A DNA stretch of 64,000 nt, taken from NCBI RefSeq assembly GCF_003049685.1, contig NZ_PYSY02000001.1, positions 1,302,001-1,366,000 of the forward strand, written 5' to 3'. This document shows positions 54,239-64,000 of this stretch, one piece after another. This DNA comes from Brucella pituitosa. GTDB lineage: Bacteria; Pseudomonadota; Alphaproteobacteria; Rhizobiales; Rhizobiaceae. How positions within the stretch are numbered: the stretch's first letter is position 1; the number at the start of each line of letters is the position of its first letter. Both the position numbers and the translations under genes were made by a program. The notes beneath the pieces are model-generated. The model was not told where the DNA came from, did no database searches, and saw nothing but the letters and a program-made list of their open reading frames with translations.

Positions 54239-56677
54239 TCAATGAGCTGTCGAAACGCCTGCTTCATCGTCCGCTGGAGCGGCTGCAACAGGAGTCGCAG
54301 GCTCTGTCCATTCGATTGGTTCTGGCTTGCGAAGCAGCGCATGCTCAAGAACCTCACCGACACGCGACACAGGAACGATCTCAAGATTATTCTTCACATT
54401 ATCCGGAATCTCCGCCAGATCTTTGGCGTTTTCTTCCGGGATCAGAACTTTCTTGATGCCGCCACGCAATGCAGCAAGCAGCTTTTCCTTGAGACCACCG
54501 ATTGGCAGCACACGGCCACGAAGGGTAACTTCACCCGTCATTGCAATGTCCTTGCGAACCGGAATGCCGGTCAAAACAGAGACAATTGCAGTAACCATAG
54601 CGATACCAGCCGACGGACCATCCTTTGGCGTCGCACCTTCCGGTACGTGCACGTGGATATCGCGTTTGTCGAACAGCGGAGGCTCAATTCCGAAATCAAC
54701 CGCACGCGAACGAACATAAGATGCCGCCGCAGAGATCGATTCCTTCATCACGTCGCGGAGGTTACCCGTGACGGTCATGCGCCCCTTGCCCGGCATCATG
54801 ACACCTTCAATGGTCAACAGCTCGCCGCCAACTTCAGTCCAGGCGAGACCTGTGACAACGCCGACCTGATCTTCACCATCGATCTGACCGTAACGGAAGC
54901 GCTCGACGCCGAGATAATCGGAGAGATTCTTATCAGTGATTTTCACCGACTTCTTCTTCGACTTCAGAATCTCGGTCACGGCCTTACGGGCCAGAGTCAT
55001 CATTTCACGTTCAAGGCTACGCACACCGGCTTCACGTGTGTAAAGGCGGATAACATTGCGCAGCGCATCGTCCGTGACCGAAAACTCTTTCGGCTGCAGG
55101 GCGTGATCCTTGATTGCCTTCGGTAGCAAGTGCCGCTTGGCGATCTCGAGCTTTTCATCTTCGGTGTAGCCAGCAATACGGATGACTTCCATACGGTCCA
55201 GAAGCGGACCAGGGATATTCAGCGTATTGGCGGTTGTCACGAACATGACGTTCGATAGATCGTACTCAACTTCAAGGTAATGATCCATGAAGGTCGAGTT
55301 CTGTTCCGGGTCCAGCACCTCGAGCATTGCCGATGACGGATCGCCGCGGAAGTCCTGGCCCATCTTGTCGATTTCATCGAGCAGGAAGAGCGGATTGGAC
55401 TTCTTCGCCTTCTTCATCGACTGAATGACCTTACCAGGCATCGAACCGATATATGTGCGGCGGTGACCACGAATTTCAGCCTCGTCACGCACGCCGCCGA
55501 GCGACATACGGACATATTCACGACCGGTAGCCTTGGCAATCGAGCGAGCAAGCGAAGTCTTACCAACACCGGGAGGTCCAACGAGGCAAAGAATCGGACC
55601 CTTGATCTTGGTCGAACGAGCCTGCACTGCGAGATACTCGACAATGCGCTCCTTAACCTTTTCAAGACCAAAGTGATCATCACCGAGTACGCCTTCGGCA
55701 AAGTTCAGGTCCTGCTTGATCTTCGACTTCTTGCCCCAAGGAATAGACAGCAGCCAGTCGAGATAGTTGCGGACGACCGTCGCTTCTGCCGACATCGGGC
55801 TCATGCTGCGCAGCTTCTTCAGCTCAGCCTGTGCCTTTTCGCGAGCTTCCTTGGAAAGCTTGGTCTTGTTGATGCGTTCTTCGAGCTCAGCCGCTTCATC
55901 GCGACCATCCTCGCCATCACCAAGCTCCTTCTGGATCGCCTTCATCTGCTCGTTAAGGTAATATTCGCGCTGTGTCTTTTCCATCTGACGCTTGACGCGG
56001 CCACGGATGCGCTTCTCAACCTGAAGAACCGAAATCTCGGCTTCCATGAACGAAAGCGCCTTCTCAAGACGCTCACGCACCGAGAGAATCGACAGCATTT
56101 CCTGCTTTTCAGGAATTTTGATCGCGAGATGCGAAGCCACCGTATCCGCAAGCTTGGAATAGTCGTCAATCTGGCTGGCAGCGCCAACCACTTCCGGCGA
56201 AATCTTCTTGTTCAGCTTGACGTAATTTTCAAAGTCCGAGACCACCGAACGAGACAATGCCTCAACTTCAACGGCATCTTCTTCGGGCTCCGGAAGAGCT
56301 GCGGCATAGGCTTCGTGATAATCTTCACGATCAGTAAACTTGGAAACCTTGGCGCGTGCAGTGCCTTCGACGAGAACCTTGACGGTCCCATCTGGCAGCT
56401 TGAGAAGCTGCAGCACATTGGCAATCGTGCCGATTTCATAGATTGCATCCGGTGCCGGATCGTCGTCAGCCGCATTCTTCTGCGTTGCGAGCAGAATCTG
56501 CTTGTCGACACCCATCACTTCTTCAAGTGCTTTGATCGACTTTTCGCGTCCGACAAACAGCGGGACGATCATATGGGGGAAGACTACAATGTCACGCAAC
56601 GGCAGAACGGCATACAGCCCGTCTTCGCCGCCCGCAGCAGAACCACCCAAAGGCGTCTTCTGTTCAATACCCGTCAT
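54239..56677 (-). CDS. lon: ATP-dependent protease Lon
   Basis: Lon degrades misfolded and regulatory proteins. The 812-residue protein has an N-terminal LAN domain ([20 protein letters not shown]), an AAA+ domain with GPPGVGKTS and a C-terminal protease with the catalytic Ser in PKDGPSAG and its Lys about 40 residues later. GAAAGGA precedes the ATG. It lies behind clpX with a terminator between them. Confidence 0.97.
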   Translation of the reverse strand: MTGIEQKTPLGGSAAGGEDGLYAVLPLRDIVVFPHMIVPLFVGREKSIKALEEVMGVDKQILLATQKNAADDDPAPDAIYEIGTIANVLQLLKLPDGTVKVLVEGTARAKVSKFTDREDYHEAYAAALPEPEEDAVEVEALSRSVVSDFENYVKLNKKISPEVVGAASQIDDYSKLADTVASHLAIKIPEKQEMLSILSVRERLEKALSFMEAEISVLQVEKRIRGRVKRQMEKTQREYYLNEQMKAIQKELGDGEDGRDEAAELEERINKTKLSKEAREKAQAELKKLRSMSPMSAEATVVRNYLDWLLSIPWGKKSKIKQDLNFAEGVLGDDHFGLEKVKERIVEYLAVQARSTKIKGPILCLVGPPGVGKTSLARSIAKATGREYVRMSLGGVRDEAEIRGHRRTYIGSMPGKVIQSMKKAKKSNPLFLLDEIDKMGQDFRGDPSSAMLEVLDPEQNSTFMDHYLEVEYDLSNVMFVTTANTLNIPGPLLDRMEVIRIAGYTEDEKLEIAKRHLLPKAIKDHALQPKEFSVTDDALRNVIRLYTREAGVRSLEREMMTLARKAVTEILKSKKKSVKITDKNLSDYLGVERFRYGQIDGEDQVGVVTGLAWTEVGGELLTIEGVMMPGKGRMTVTGNLRDVMKESISAAASYVRSRAVDFGIEPPLFDKRDIHVHVPEGATPKDGPSAGIAMVTAIVSVLTGIPVRKDIAMTGEVTLRGRVLPIGGLKEKLLAALRGGIKKVLIPEENAKDLAEIPDNVKNNLEIVPVSRVGEVLEHALLRKPEPIEWTEPATPVAAAPADDEAGVSTAH

Positions 56678-56767
56678 TATTCAGTCCTTTCTCAGGTCAT
56701 TCGACCCGATTGCCACAGGTTGTGTCCCCTTTCATTATGAGGCAGTCCACAACCAGTGCGTCGGTCC

Positions 56768-56798
56768 ATAATTGGAGTGTCGAACTCCTAAATTCAAG
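56768..56798 (-). promoter_or_regulatory. candidate promoter of lon
   Basis: On the minus strand CTTGAAT is followed after 18 bases by AATTAT. It can be read as a housekeeping promoter (TTGAAT, N18, AATTAT) or, less well, as a heat-shock one (CTTGAA, CCAATTAT). It lies 90 bp before lon. Confidence 0.35.
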
Positions 56799-56904
56799 CT
56801 GCTTTCAGAGCAGCATTCATAGAATCGTCATCTATCCTGCGCCGTCACAGGAATTTGTACAATAACAACTGCGCGATGTATCCAGCCTGCGCCAACACAT
56901 AGAC

Positions 56905-56935
56905 AAGAAAAAGGCCGCTTTCGCGGCCTTATCTC
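56905..56935 (-). terminator. terminator after clpX
   Basis: Stem AAGGCCGC / GCGGCCTT with loop TTTC, then TTTTTC on the minus strand. Confidence 0.85.
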
Positions 56936-56952
56936 AGAAAATCCGGCAATCG

Positions 56953-58227
56953 TCAGGCCGACGCGTTGCCTTTTTCGTCCTGACGCTCGGCGTAGATATA
57001 GAGCGGACGTGCACTACCATCCACAACATCGCCGGAAATGACCACTTCCTGCACGCCTTCCAGCGTCGGAAGCTCGAACATCGTATCGAGCAGGATCTTT
57101 TCCATGATCGAGCGCAAACCACGTGCACCCGTCTTGCGTTCCACGGCCTTGTTGGCAATCGCCCGCAAAGCGTCGTCGTGGAAGCTCAGTTCGACATTTT
57201 CCATGTCGAACAGACGCTGATACTGCTTCACGAGCGCATTCTTGGGCTCAGTCAGGATCTGCACCAATGCGTCAACATCGAGATCTTCGAGTGTTGCAAT
57301 CACTGGCAGACGACCCACGAATTCCGGAATAAGACCGAACTTCAGAAGATCTTCAGGCTCGAGTTCCTTGAAGACATCGCCGATACGACGATCATCTACC
57401 GACTTGACGGTTGCACTGAAGCCAATCGACGTCTTTTCACCGCGAGCAGAGATGATCTTGTCGAGACCGGCAAAAGCACCACCACAGATGAACAGAATGT
57501 TTGTCGTATCCACCTGCAGGAACTCCTGCTGCGGATGCTTGCGACCACCCTGCGGCGGCACCGAAGCGACAGTGCCTTCCATGATCTTCAGAAGCGCTTG
57601 CTGGACGCCTTCACCCGACACGTCGCGGGTGATCGAAGGATTATCCGACTTGCGGCTGATCTTGTCGACTTCGTCAATATAGACGATGCCGCGCTGCGCA
57701 CGTTCAACGTTGTAATCGGCCGACTGAAGCAGCTTCAGAATAATATTTTCGACGTCTTCACCGACATAGCCGGCTTCTGTCAGCGTCGTAGCATCAGCCA
57801 TGGTGAACGGAACATCGATGATACGAGCGAGCGTCTGAGCAAGATAGGTCTTGCCGCAGCCCGTCGGGCCGACCAACAGAATGTTGGACTTTGCGAGTTC
57901 GATGTCGCTGCTCTTCGTCTGATGCGCGAGACGCTTGTAGTGATTGTGCACGGCAACAGCGAGAACGCGCTTAGCGCCCTTCTGGCCAATAACATAATCG
58001 TCAAGAACGTCCATAATTTCCTGCGGCGTAGGCACACCTTCGCGCGACTTCACCATCGAGGTTTTGTTTTCCTCGCGGATGATATCCATGCAAAGTTCGA
58101 CGCACTCGTCGCAGATAAATACGGTCGGGCCTGCAATCAGCTTACGCACTTCATGCTGGCTTTTGCCACAGAACGAGCAATAAAGCGTATTCTTTGAATC
58201 GCCGCCGCTGTTGCTGACTTTGCTCAT
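56953..58227 (-). CDS. clpX: ATP-dependent Clp protease ATP-binding subunit ClpX
   Basis: ClpX unfolds tagged proteins and feeds them to ClpP. The 424-residue protein has an N-terminal C4 zinc domain (CSFCGKSQ with CDEC), Walker A GPTGCGKT, Walker B VYIDEVDK and the ClpP-contact loop IGF (SIGFSATV). The length is typical. It lies 397 bp after clpP in the same direction. Confidence 0.97.
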   Translation of the reverse strand: MSKVSNSGGDSKNTLYCSFCGKSQHEVRKLIAGPTVFICDECVELCMDIIREENKTSMVKSREGVPTPQEIMDVLDDYVIGQKGAKRVLAVAVHNHYKRLAHQTKSSDIELAKSNILLVGPTGCGKTYLAQTLARIIDVPFTMADATTLTEAGYVGEDVENIILKLLQSADYNVERAQRGIVYIDEVDKISRKSDNPSITRDVSGEGVQQALLKIMEGTVASVPPQGGRKHPQQEFLQVDTTNILFICGGAFAGLDKIISARGEKTSIGFSATVKSVDDRRIGDVFKELEPEDLLKFGLIPEFVGRLPVIATLEDLDVDALVQILTEPKNALVKQYQRLFDMENVELSFHDDALRAIANKAVERKTGARGLRSIMEKILLDTMFELPTLEGVQEVVISGDVVDGSARPLYIYAERQDEKGNASA

Positions 58228-58624
58228 TGCAGTTTCCTTTCAATAAACCGAAATGAACAACAACCTCATCGCGTGTTCATTCCGATCGTTTTTTCCGGTT
58301 CGGATCCATTTGGGGAAGCAAAACACACTTCCTTGACGGTCCATCAGCAGCTTCAACGCGCTGCTTCTAGTCTCGGGATTCCAGTCACCGCAGGCTTCCC
58401 GACCGAAGAAGCCCTAAGTGGTGACTTTTGCAGAACCTAAAGCGGGGAACAATTGAAAAATCAGGTTCCCCGACGAGATTCCGCATAATCTGAACAATTT
58501 TAGCGCCCGGAACCCCAACAGATGCTTAACGCGATGCGTTAACCTTCACGTACGACCAAGAAATAAGCCGCTTTTGTGGCAACGGACGCTAAAAATCCAG
58601 CAAACCGGGTAAACCGGCCTCTGT
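58228..58624. other. 397-bp gap between clpP and clpX
   Basis: No gene is present. It holds a perfect 8-bp inverted repeat CGGGGAAC / GTTCCCCG with a 14-base loop (58443-58472) that is not followed by a T-run. The gap should also contain the clpX promoter, which I could not place with confidence. Confidence 0.4.
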
Positions 58625-59254
58625 TTACTTCGATTCTTCAGCACCAGTTTCGCGTGATTCGATCACCTTATCGATCAAACCGAATTCAAGAGCTTCCTGC
58701 GCCGTCATGAAATGATCACGATCAAGTGTGCGCTCAATGGTCTCGTAATCACGGCCAGTGTGCTTAACGTAAATCTCGTTGAGGCGGCGCTTCATCTTGA
58801 TGATGTCCTGCGCATGACGTTCGATATCCGACGCCTGTCCCTGGAAACCACCTGATGGCTGATGCACCATGATACGTGCATTTGGCAGCGCAAAACGCTG
58901 GCCGGTTGCACCGGCGGTCAGCAGCAGAGAGCCCATCGACGCAGCCTGCCCCATGCAAAGAGTGGAAACGGGCGGCTTAATGAACTGCATCGTGTCATAG
59001 ATCGCCATACCGGAGGTCACAACGCCACCGGGCGAATTGATGTACATGTTGATCTCTTTCTTCGGGTTTTCCGATTCAAGAAAGAGAAGCTGCGCGCAAA
59101 TCAGCATGGACATGCCGTCTTCGACAGGACCGTTGACGAAGATGATGCGTTCTTTCAGCAAGCGCGAGAAGATATCATAGGCCCGCTCACCACGGTTGGT
59201 CTGCTCGACCACCATCGGCACGAGGTTCATGACGGTTTCAATGGGATCTCTCAT
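58625..59254 (-). CDS. clpP: ATP-dependent Clp protease proteolytic subunit ClpP
   Basis: ClpP is the barrel-shaped serine protease used by ClpX and ClpA. The 209-residue protein has the catalytic Ser in GQAASMGS, His in MVHQPSGG and a downstream Asp. The ATG at 59254 has GAGG eight bases before it and begins [18 protein letters not shown]; the frame from 59320 adds 22 residues not seen in the family. Confidence 0.96.
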   Translation of the reverse strand: MRDPIETVMNLVPMVVEQTNRGERAYDIFSRLLKERIIFVNGPVEDGMSMLICAQLLFLESENPKKEINMYINSPGGVVTSGMAIYDTMQFIKPPVSTLCMGQAASMGSLLLTAGATGQRFALPNARIMVHQPSGGFQGQASDIERHAQDIIKMKRRLNEIYVKHTGRDYETIERTLDRDHFMTAQEALEFGLIDKVIESRETGAEESK

Positions 59255-59300
59255 AATGGGCCTCTGCATATTTATGACGAATATGAATCGTTTGGATGTT

Positions 59301-59334
59301 CCATACATAGGGCTTTGCAACCCTGTTCCGCAAG
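59301..59334 (-). promoter_or_regulatory. heat-shock-like promoter of clpP
   Basis: On the minus strand CTTG is followed after 19 bases by CCTATGTATG, which fits CYTATNTNNG, the -10 I recall for alphaproteobacterial sigma-32. The spacing is one or two bases longer than usual. Confidence 0.45.
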
Positions 59335-59341
59335 ATGCCGA

Positions 59342-60760
59342 TCAATCCCAGTCGGAATCATCAATGATAGGCTTAATGCCACGTTTCTCATCCAGCATTT
59401 TACGCGATGTTTCAGTCAGGCGGGCGCGGATACGAACCGACCCGTCCTCCAGATCTTCTCGCTTTACATCACTGCCGTGCTGGTAAATCCAGTCAAGGAT
59501 TTGCATCTCAAACGGAGACAATACGACGTCTACCGAACCGAGCGCCCCTGCAATGCGGGTCTCGATAAGCGAAAGCAACCTGTCAACGCCTTCACCTGTC
59601 CAGGCTGAAAGCGGAATCGGACGGCCTTCGTCACTGCCTGCAGCAGCAAGACGAGATGCTGCCTCGCGCCCCGCTTCATCCAGATTGTCGATCTTGTTCC
59701 ATATCTGGATCACGCGTTTGTGGTCATGAGGTTCGACGCCAAGACCTGCAAGAATGCTCTCTACATCCTCTGCCTGTGCAGCATTATCCGGATCGGAAAT
59801 ATCGCGCACATGCAAAATCAGGTCAGCCTCGACGACCTCTTCAAGCGTCGCGCGAAACGCCGCTACCAGATGGTGAGGAAGGTTCGAAATAAAGCCCACG
59901 GTATCGGACAGGATAACCGTTTCGCCATGCGGAAGACGGATACGGCGAAGCGTCGGGTCCAGCGTAGCAAACAGCATGTCCTCAGCCAGAACATCAGCGC
60001 CGGTCATGCGGTTGAACAGTGTCGATTTGCCCGCATTTGTATAACCAACGAGCGCAACAACGGGATGCGGCACCTTACGGCGCTTCTGGCGATGCAGCGT
60101 ACGCGTGCGAACAACTGTTTCCAGCTCACGCTTGATCTTCAAAATCTTGTCTTGAAGCATACGTCTGTCGGCTTCAATCTGTGTTTCACCCGGACCGCCA
60201 AGGAACCCGCCACCACCGCGCTGACGCTCAAGGTGGGTCCAGCTTCTGACAAGACGCCCCTTCTGATAGTTCAGATGTGCAAGTTCAACCTGCAGCGCAC
60301 CTTCCTTAGTGCGCGCTCTCTCGCCGAAAATCTCCAGAATGAGGCCCGTGCGGTCGATAACCTTGACGTTCCATTCCTTCTCCAGATTGCGTTGCTGCAC
60401 CGGTGTCAGTGAATGATCTACGATGACAAGCCCGATTGACTTGTCTTCAAGAATTTCAGCAATCGTCTCTACCTTACCTGTCCCCAGCAGGGTTGCGGGG
60501 CGTGGCGTGTTCACCACTACATTTTCGGCATGAGCAATTTCGAGATTGATCGCACGCGCAAGACCGACAGCTTCCTCCAGCCGCGCTTCGTTAGAGCGCT
60601 GGAACTGGGGTCTTTCACCTTCTTCACTTGCAGTGCTTGTATTGTGCCGTTCTGGCAATATAGGAACGATAACCGCTGCTCTGGTGGGTTCTGGCTCAGA
60701 CAGGCCAAATCCCTTGTTTTCATCGGCAGGCGATATGTTCTTATCCTTGAATTTCGACAA
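59342..60760 (-). CDS. hflX: ribosome-associated GTPase HflX
   Basis: HflX splits stalled ribosomes. The 472-residue protein has the N-terminal HflX domain (LVIVDHSLTPVQQRNLEKEWNVKVIDRTGLILEIF), the linker RGGGGFLGGPGETQIEADRR and a G domain with GYTNAGKST and DTVGFI. The start is a TTG, with GGAG ten bases before it. It follows hfq but is separated from it by a terminator and a 104-bp repeat. Confidence 0.95.
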   Translation of the reverse strand: MSKFKDKNISPADENKGFGLSEPEPTRAAVIVPILPERHNTSTASEEGERPQFQRSNEARLEEAVGLARAINLEIAHAENVVVNTPRPATLLGTGKVETIAEILEDKSIGLVIVDHSLTPVQQRNLEKEWNVKVIDRTGLILEIFGERARTKEGALQVELAHLNYQKGRLVRSWTHLERQRGGGGFLGGPGETQIEADRRMLQDKILKIKRELETVVRTRTLHRQKRRKVPHPVVALVGYTNAGKSTLFNRMTGADVLAEDMLFATLDPTLRRIRLPHGETVILSDTVGFISNLPHHLVAAFRATLEEVVEADLILHVRDISDPDNAAQAEDVESILAGLGVEPHDHKRVIQIWNKIDNLDEAGREAASRLAAAGSDEGRPIPLSAWTGEGVDRLLSLIETRIAGALGSVDVVLSPFEMQILDWIYQHGSDVKREDLEDGSVRIRARLTETSRKMLDEKRGIKPIIDDSDWD

Positions 60761-60830
60761 ATAGATTTACTCCGGGATACGGAAACGAACTACCCATGCA
60801 GATAGGTCTCCGCACAAGCGGTTTCAAACA

Positions 60831-60934
60831 TTAGAGCACCGTGCGTCCCAACGGGCGCACAAAGGTCGCTCTAACAGTTTAAGTTTACTGAATAATTCAA
60901 TCTTAAATCGATCCCGATTTAAGAAATTATGCAG
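60831..60934 (+). repeat. 104-bp palindromic repeat, type D copy 2
   Basis: It reads TTAGAGCACCGTGCGTCC, GCGCACAAAGG, CGCTCTAACAGTTTAA and ends AATTATGCAG, the same as 13033-13136 on the other strand. It lies between hfq and hflX. Confidence 0.75.
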
Positions 60935-61041
60935 ACGACGCCCCGGCTAATCAAATTACAATCCGAACACCAGATCTGGCGAGATTGGAATCGAAAAAAC
61001 TGGAGCGGAGTGACAGCTTTGCGAAATCACCACGCTCCAGC

Positions 61042-61066
61042 AAAAACTGGCCAGTTAAGCTGGCCA
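61042..61066 (-). terminator. terminator after hfq
   Basis: Stem TGGCCAG / CTGGCCA with loop TTAAG, followed by TTTTT on the minus strand, 15 bp after the hfq stop. Confidence 0.7.
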
Positions 61067-61080
61067 ATAACTGGTAAGCG

Positions 61081-61317
61081 TCAGACTTCCTCGCCCTCGA
61101 ACATCTGCACAGGCTGACTTGGCATGATGGTCGAAATTGCATGCTTATATACAAGCTGCGAATGGCCATCGCGACGCAGCAATACGCAGAAATTGTCAAA
61201 GGACGTCACGATACCCGTGAGTTTCACGCCATTAATAAGGAAGATGGTCAGTGAAATTTTCTGCTTGCGTACAGAATTGAGAAAAAGGTCTTGAAGATTT
61301 TGCGATCGTTCAGCCAT
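61081..61317 (-). CDS. hfq: RNA chaperone Hfq
   Basis: Hfq pairs small RNAs with mRNAs. The 78-residue protein has Sm1 ([25 protein letters not shown]) and Sm2 with the YKHA motif ([13 protein letters not shown]), and a very short C-tail, as in Rhizobiales. AAAGGA lies ten bases before the ATG. The 271-bp upstream gap holds its promoter; I see no other feature there. Confidence 0.97.
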
Positions 61318-61588
61318 TGTTTTTATTCCTTTAATCGATCAGCAGTCAGCTCGCCAAATGCCAGACGAGCACGCGCACACACATAAATCAAGCTCCCGGA
61401 TTGCGCAAAACCGGTCACTGATCGCAATTGCTGTGGAAAGACAACTGCTTCGCTCTTTAGCTTCGGTTAACAGGATGGGAATCTTTGCGCAACCGGCAAT
61501 TTCAAATGCATGCAGGCAAATCTTTCTGGCCCCACAAATCTGGCATTCTTTTCAAGGAGCTGAGAGGAAAAAGCCTTAGGCCAATTTG

Positions 61589-62416
61589 TTACATTGTCTC
61601 AACGACATCTTGGAATGGCGCATCGAGTAGTGGTTTAACACGCTCAATCGCCCACATATAAAAGCTACCGGGCTTAAGAAAAACCACTTCCTTGTGCTTC
61701 TTATGGATATGAAATCCGATAAAGTCCGGATGCTTCGTTGGTTCCAGGCCATAAGCAGGGTCATAAATGCGTGTAGCTTCCTTCCCGACCCAGTAGTAGA
61801 AATTCTCCTGCGGTGCCGCATTTTTGAATATGCCGTACTTGCGGGCCAAACGCGAAATACCATCATTGCCGAAGATCGTGATCCCGATGGCGGCTGGTGT
61901 AATGTCTTTGCCAGTCATTCGATAATAAAGCGGACGCAGCTTACCGCGTCTCAGGCCAAGCCAGCGAGGCAATGGATAGCTCGCAGCAACATAAGCTTCA
62001 AATTCGCGGATGATAGGATGGTCGTGCGGCAGATAAAGCGCTGAAACTCCCACTCGGAAACGATTCTCACGTGCGAGATACGGCTTTAACGGATCAGGAT
62101 GAAATTGTTTGAGCAGATAGACATCTGTATCAAGCCAGACGCCCTGCTTGTGCTTCATCAGCATTATACGGAAAATATCGCTGAACTGAACGATGGTCGT
62201 CCTGCTGCGAAAGTTTGGATATCCCGGATCCAGCCGTTTAAAAACCAGTTCGGGCAATATCTCGCTGGCGTCACACAGTTCTACTCCCTGTGGCACGTTT
62301 TCTATTAGCGCGTAAGAAAACAATTTCACGCGTTGACCCGTCATGACCATCGAGGCCAGACAGATTTGATCAACTTCACGCAGACGCGGTCCGTACCAAA
62401 AAGTGCAGATATCCAT
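61589..62416 (-). CDS. DXD-motif glycosyltransferase
   Basis: The 275-residue protein resembles the glycosyltransferases that carry a DXD sugar-binding motif. VWLDTDVYLLK at about 92-102 holds Asp-Thr-Asp, preceded by SDIFRIMLMKHKQG, which is the usual acceptor-side pattern; LPHDHPIIREFEAYV follows. The donor and acceptor are unknown. Surface polysaccharide or lipopolysaccharide decoration is an inference. In related genomes this position between trkA and hfq often holds another gene, so it may be an insertion. Confidence 0.75.
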   Translation of the reverse strand: MDICTFWYGPRLREVDQICLASMVMTGQRVKLFSYALIENVPQGVELCDASEILPELVFKRLDPGYPNFRSRTTIVQFSDIFRIMLMKHKQGVWLDTDVYLLKQFHPDPLKPYLARENRFRVGVSALYLPHDHPIIREFEAYVAASYPLPRWLGLRRGKLRPLYYRMTGKDITPAAIGITIFGNDGISRLARKYGIFKNAAPQENFYYWVGKEATRIYDPAYGLEPTKHPDFIGFHIHKKHKEVVFLKPGSFYMWAIERVKPLLDAPFQDVVETM

Positions 62417-62463
62417 ATAAGCCCCGATGAAAGTACTGCCCTATTTTAATCAAAGCCGGGTGA

Positions 62464-63840
62464 TCAGAAAAACTCAAGGCTGACGCGGAACATCTGTTCC
62501 ACATGTTTGATCGCATCCGCAGTTGCAAAAATCACAACACGATCCCGCGGTTTGATCCTTACATTACCGTTTGGCTGGATAACTTGCCCGTCGCGATAAA
62601 TCGCACCGATTCGCAAACCTTCCGGCAGGTCGAGGTCGCGCAAAGGTGCTCCAACCAATGAGGAGGTCTCAAGCGCTTCAGCCTCAATAATTTCAGCCAT
62701 ATCGCGATAGACACTATAAACCGCCCGGATACGGCCACGCCGAACATGCTGTAATATCTTCGATACAGTCACTGCCTTCGGATTAATGTATGCATCGATA
62801 CCCACCATGTGGGTGAAATCCTGATAAGCGACGGTATTGATCAGCGCCATGTTAGCCTTGCAGCCAAGACGCTTCGCCATGATGCTCGATAGAATGTTGA
62901 CCTGATCCTGATTGGTCAGTGCCACAAAAAGATCAGCATCTTCGATATCTGCTTCTTGCAAAAGCGCCTGATCAAGCGCGCTGCCATGCAGAACCATTGT
63001 TCTGTTAAGCTGATCAGCAATCGCAAAAGCGCGGTCGTGCTCGCTTTCGATCATCTTGATCCGTGTTTGCCATTTGCGTTCTTCAATCGCTTTGGCAACA
63101 TAAAGTCCGATATTTCCGCCGCCAGCAATGACAATACGATGTGCTTCCGGCTTTTCATGCCCGAACAATGAAAGCGTTCTGCGAACCTGTTCGCGGGTTG
63201 TCACCACATAGGCGAGATCGCCGGCATGAAGCTGATCCGTCGAACGCGGAATAAAAAGGCTGCCATTGCGAACAACGCCAACGACCGTTGCCGCGAGATC
63301 GGGAAACAGGTCTGACAATTGTTTCAGCGGCGTATTAATAACCGGACATTCATCAAGGCATTCGATTGCAAGACCGATGATTTTATCATCGGCAAATCGC
63401 AGAACATCAGTAGCCCCCTGCAAGGCGATACGCCGCAAGACGACTTCACCGACTTCAAGCTCCGGTGAAATAATAACGTCGATGGGCAAGTTTTCGCGCA
63501 GGAACAGGTCCTGATACTCGGCCTTGAGGTAAGACTGCGCGCGAATGCGTGCGATCTTGGTCGGCACGTTGAAAACTGAATGCGCCACCTGACACGCCAC
63601 CATATTGACTTCGTCAGATAGGGTGACTGCGATAATCATATCAGCTTCGTTGGCACCAGCAGCAGCCAGCACATCGGGTTGAGACCCATGACCAACAAAG
63701 CCGCGTACATCCAGCGTATCGCGGACGATCTCGATATGTCGTGCAGACGTATCGATGACGGAGACGTCATTTTCTTCAGCAGCAAGCCGCTCGGCGATGC
63801 CATAGCCAACCTGCCCTGCTCCGCATACGATTACCCGCAT
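62464..63840 (-). CDS. trkA: Trk system potassium uptake protein TrkA
   Basis: TrkA gates the TrkH/TrkG potassium channel in response to NAD. The 458-residue protein has two RCK units: GAGQVGYGIAERLA at the start and GGGNIGLYVAKAIEE near 238, each with an NAD-binding GxGxxG. It lies behind ntrX and ahead of the glycosyltransferase and hfq. Confidence 0.95.
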   Translation of the reverse strand: MRVIVCGAGQVGYGIAERLAAEENDVSVIDTSARHIEIVRDTLDVRGFVGHGSQPDVLAAAGANEADMIIAVTLSDEVNMVACQVAHSVFNVPTKIARIRAQSYLKAEYQDLFLRENLPIDVIISPELEVGEVVLRRIALQGATDVLRFADDKIIGLAIECLDECPVINTPLKQLSDLFPDLAATVVGVVRNGSLFIPRSTDQLHAGDLAYVVTTREQVRRTLSLFGHEKPEAHRIVIAGGGNIGLYVAKAIEERKWQTRIKMIESEHDRAFAIADQLNRTMVLHGSALDQALLQEADIEDADLFVALTNQDQVNILSSIMAKRLGCKANMALINTVAYQDFTHMVGIDAYINPKAVTVSKILQHVRRGRIRAVYSVYRDMAEIIEAEALETSSLVGAPLRDLDLPEGLRIGAIYRDGQVIQPNGNVRIKPRDRVVIFATADAIKHVEQMFRVSLEFF

Positions 63841-63872
63841 ATCATCCCGCCTGCATTAAACTTGTAATTCTC

Positions 63873-64000
63873 TTATACGCCGAGAGATTTCAGTTTGCGA
63901 TGCAAAGCCGAGCGTTCCATGCCGACGAATTCAGCAGTACGCGAGATATTGCCACCGAAGCGGTTGATCTGTGCAATCAGATATTCCTTCTCGAAACGCT
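63873..64000 (-). CDS. ntrX: nitrogen assimilation response regulator NtrX, C-terminal end (partial)
   Basis: Only the last 41 complete codons are inside the window. They encode the Fis-type [22 protein letters not shown] and [20 protein letters not shown] at the C-terminus. This tail is typical of NtrX, the regulator partnered with the sensor NtrY. The 5' part continues past the right edge. Confidence 0.9.
   Translation of the reverse strand, partial: RFEKEYLIAQINRFGGNISRTAEFVGMERSALHRKLKSLGV

Noticed and set aside
1..64000. CRISPR arrays, prophage, toxin-antitoxin or defence islands
   Set aside because: No spaced direct-repeat array, integrase, phage structural gene, toxin pair or restriction system was seen on either strand.

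Overview
The window is ordinary chromosome of an alphaproteobacterium of the order Rhizobiales, most probably the Brucella/Ochrobactrum group. This is inferred from the gene order ntrX-trkA-hfq-hflX-clpP-clpX-lon-hup, from LexA boxes of the GTTC-N7-GTTC type, from an EcfG-type promoter, from a THF-II riboswitch before folE, and from many ~104-bp palindromic intergenic repeats like the Bru-RS elements described in Brucella. No prophage, CRISPR array or complete insertion sequence was found. About 61 genes, one of them cut by the right edge, and two tRNA genes can be supported.

Layout. 1-9.5 kb holds a MITE-like element, a small stress-type membrane protein, an acetyl-CoA hydrolase/succinate CoA-transferase, small accessory genes, an SBF-type transporter, galE, mazG and two flavin-dependent enzymes. 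9.6-18.5 kb holds a secreted Gly-rich protein with three internal repeats, thrS, a D-Ala-D-Ala carboxypeptidase, yidD with an IscU-like protein, folE-hisI, a patatin-like lipase and two identical tRNA-Leu(GAG) genes. 18.5-27.9 kb holds a glutaryl-CoA module (CaiB-type CoA-transferase, gcdH, divergent LysR), a luciferase-like monooxygenase and an RND efflux pair with a divergent TetR regulator. 27.9-36.2 kb holds tgt, queA, two cyclophilins, coaD, a 49-codon small gene, gyrA and a marC-like gene.

36.2-47.9 kb is a complete carbon-phosphorus lyase locus. phnGHIJKL, a hexapeptide transferase, phnM and phnN form one tightly overlapping operon, followed by the phosphonate ABC transporter phnCDE1E2, with phnF divergent. 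Two PhoB boxes (one before phnG, a three-repeat one before phnC) and a palindromic PhnF-type operator explain how the locus would respond to phosphate starvation. phnP is not present in the window.

48-64 kb holds arsC, then ssb and uvrA, divergent and each with its own LexA box, then a DUF2233 protein and the protein quality-control block hup, lon, clpX, clpP. It ends with hflX, hfq, a DXD glycosyltransferase, trkA and the 3' end of ntrX.

The least expected observations are: a short inverted-repeat element that duplicated CTAG next to a 103-bp repeat; a 25-bp palindrome of identical architecture at a LysR start codon and again 3.1 kb away; a Tgt that has lost three of its four zinc ligands; an IscU-like scaffold lacking its third cysteine; and a mutually exclusive hairpin system in the leader of the SBF transporter.
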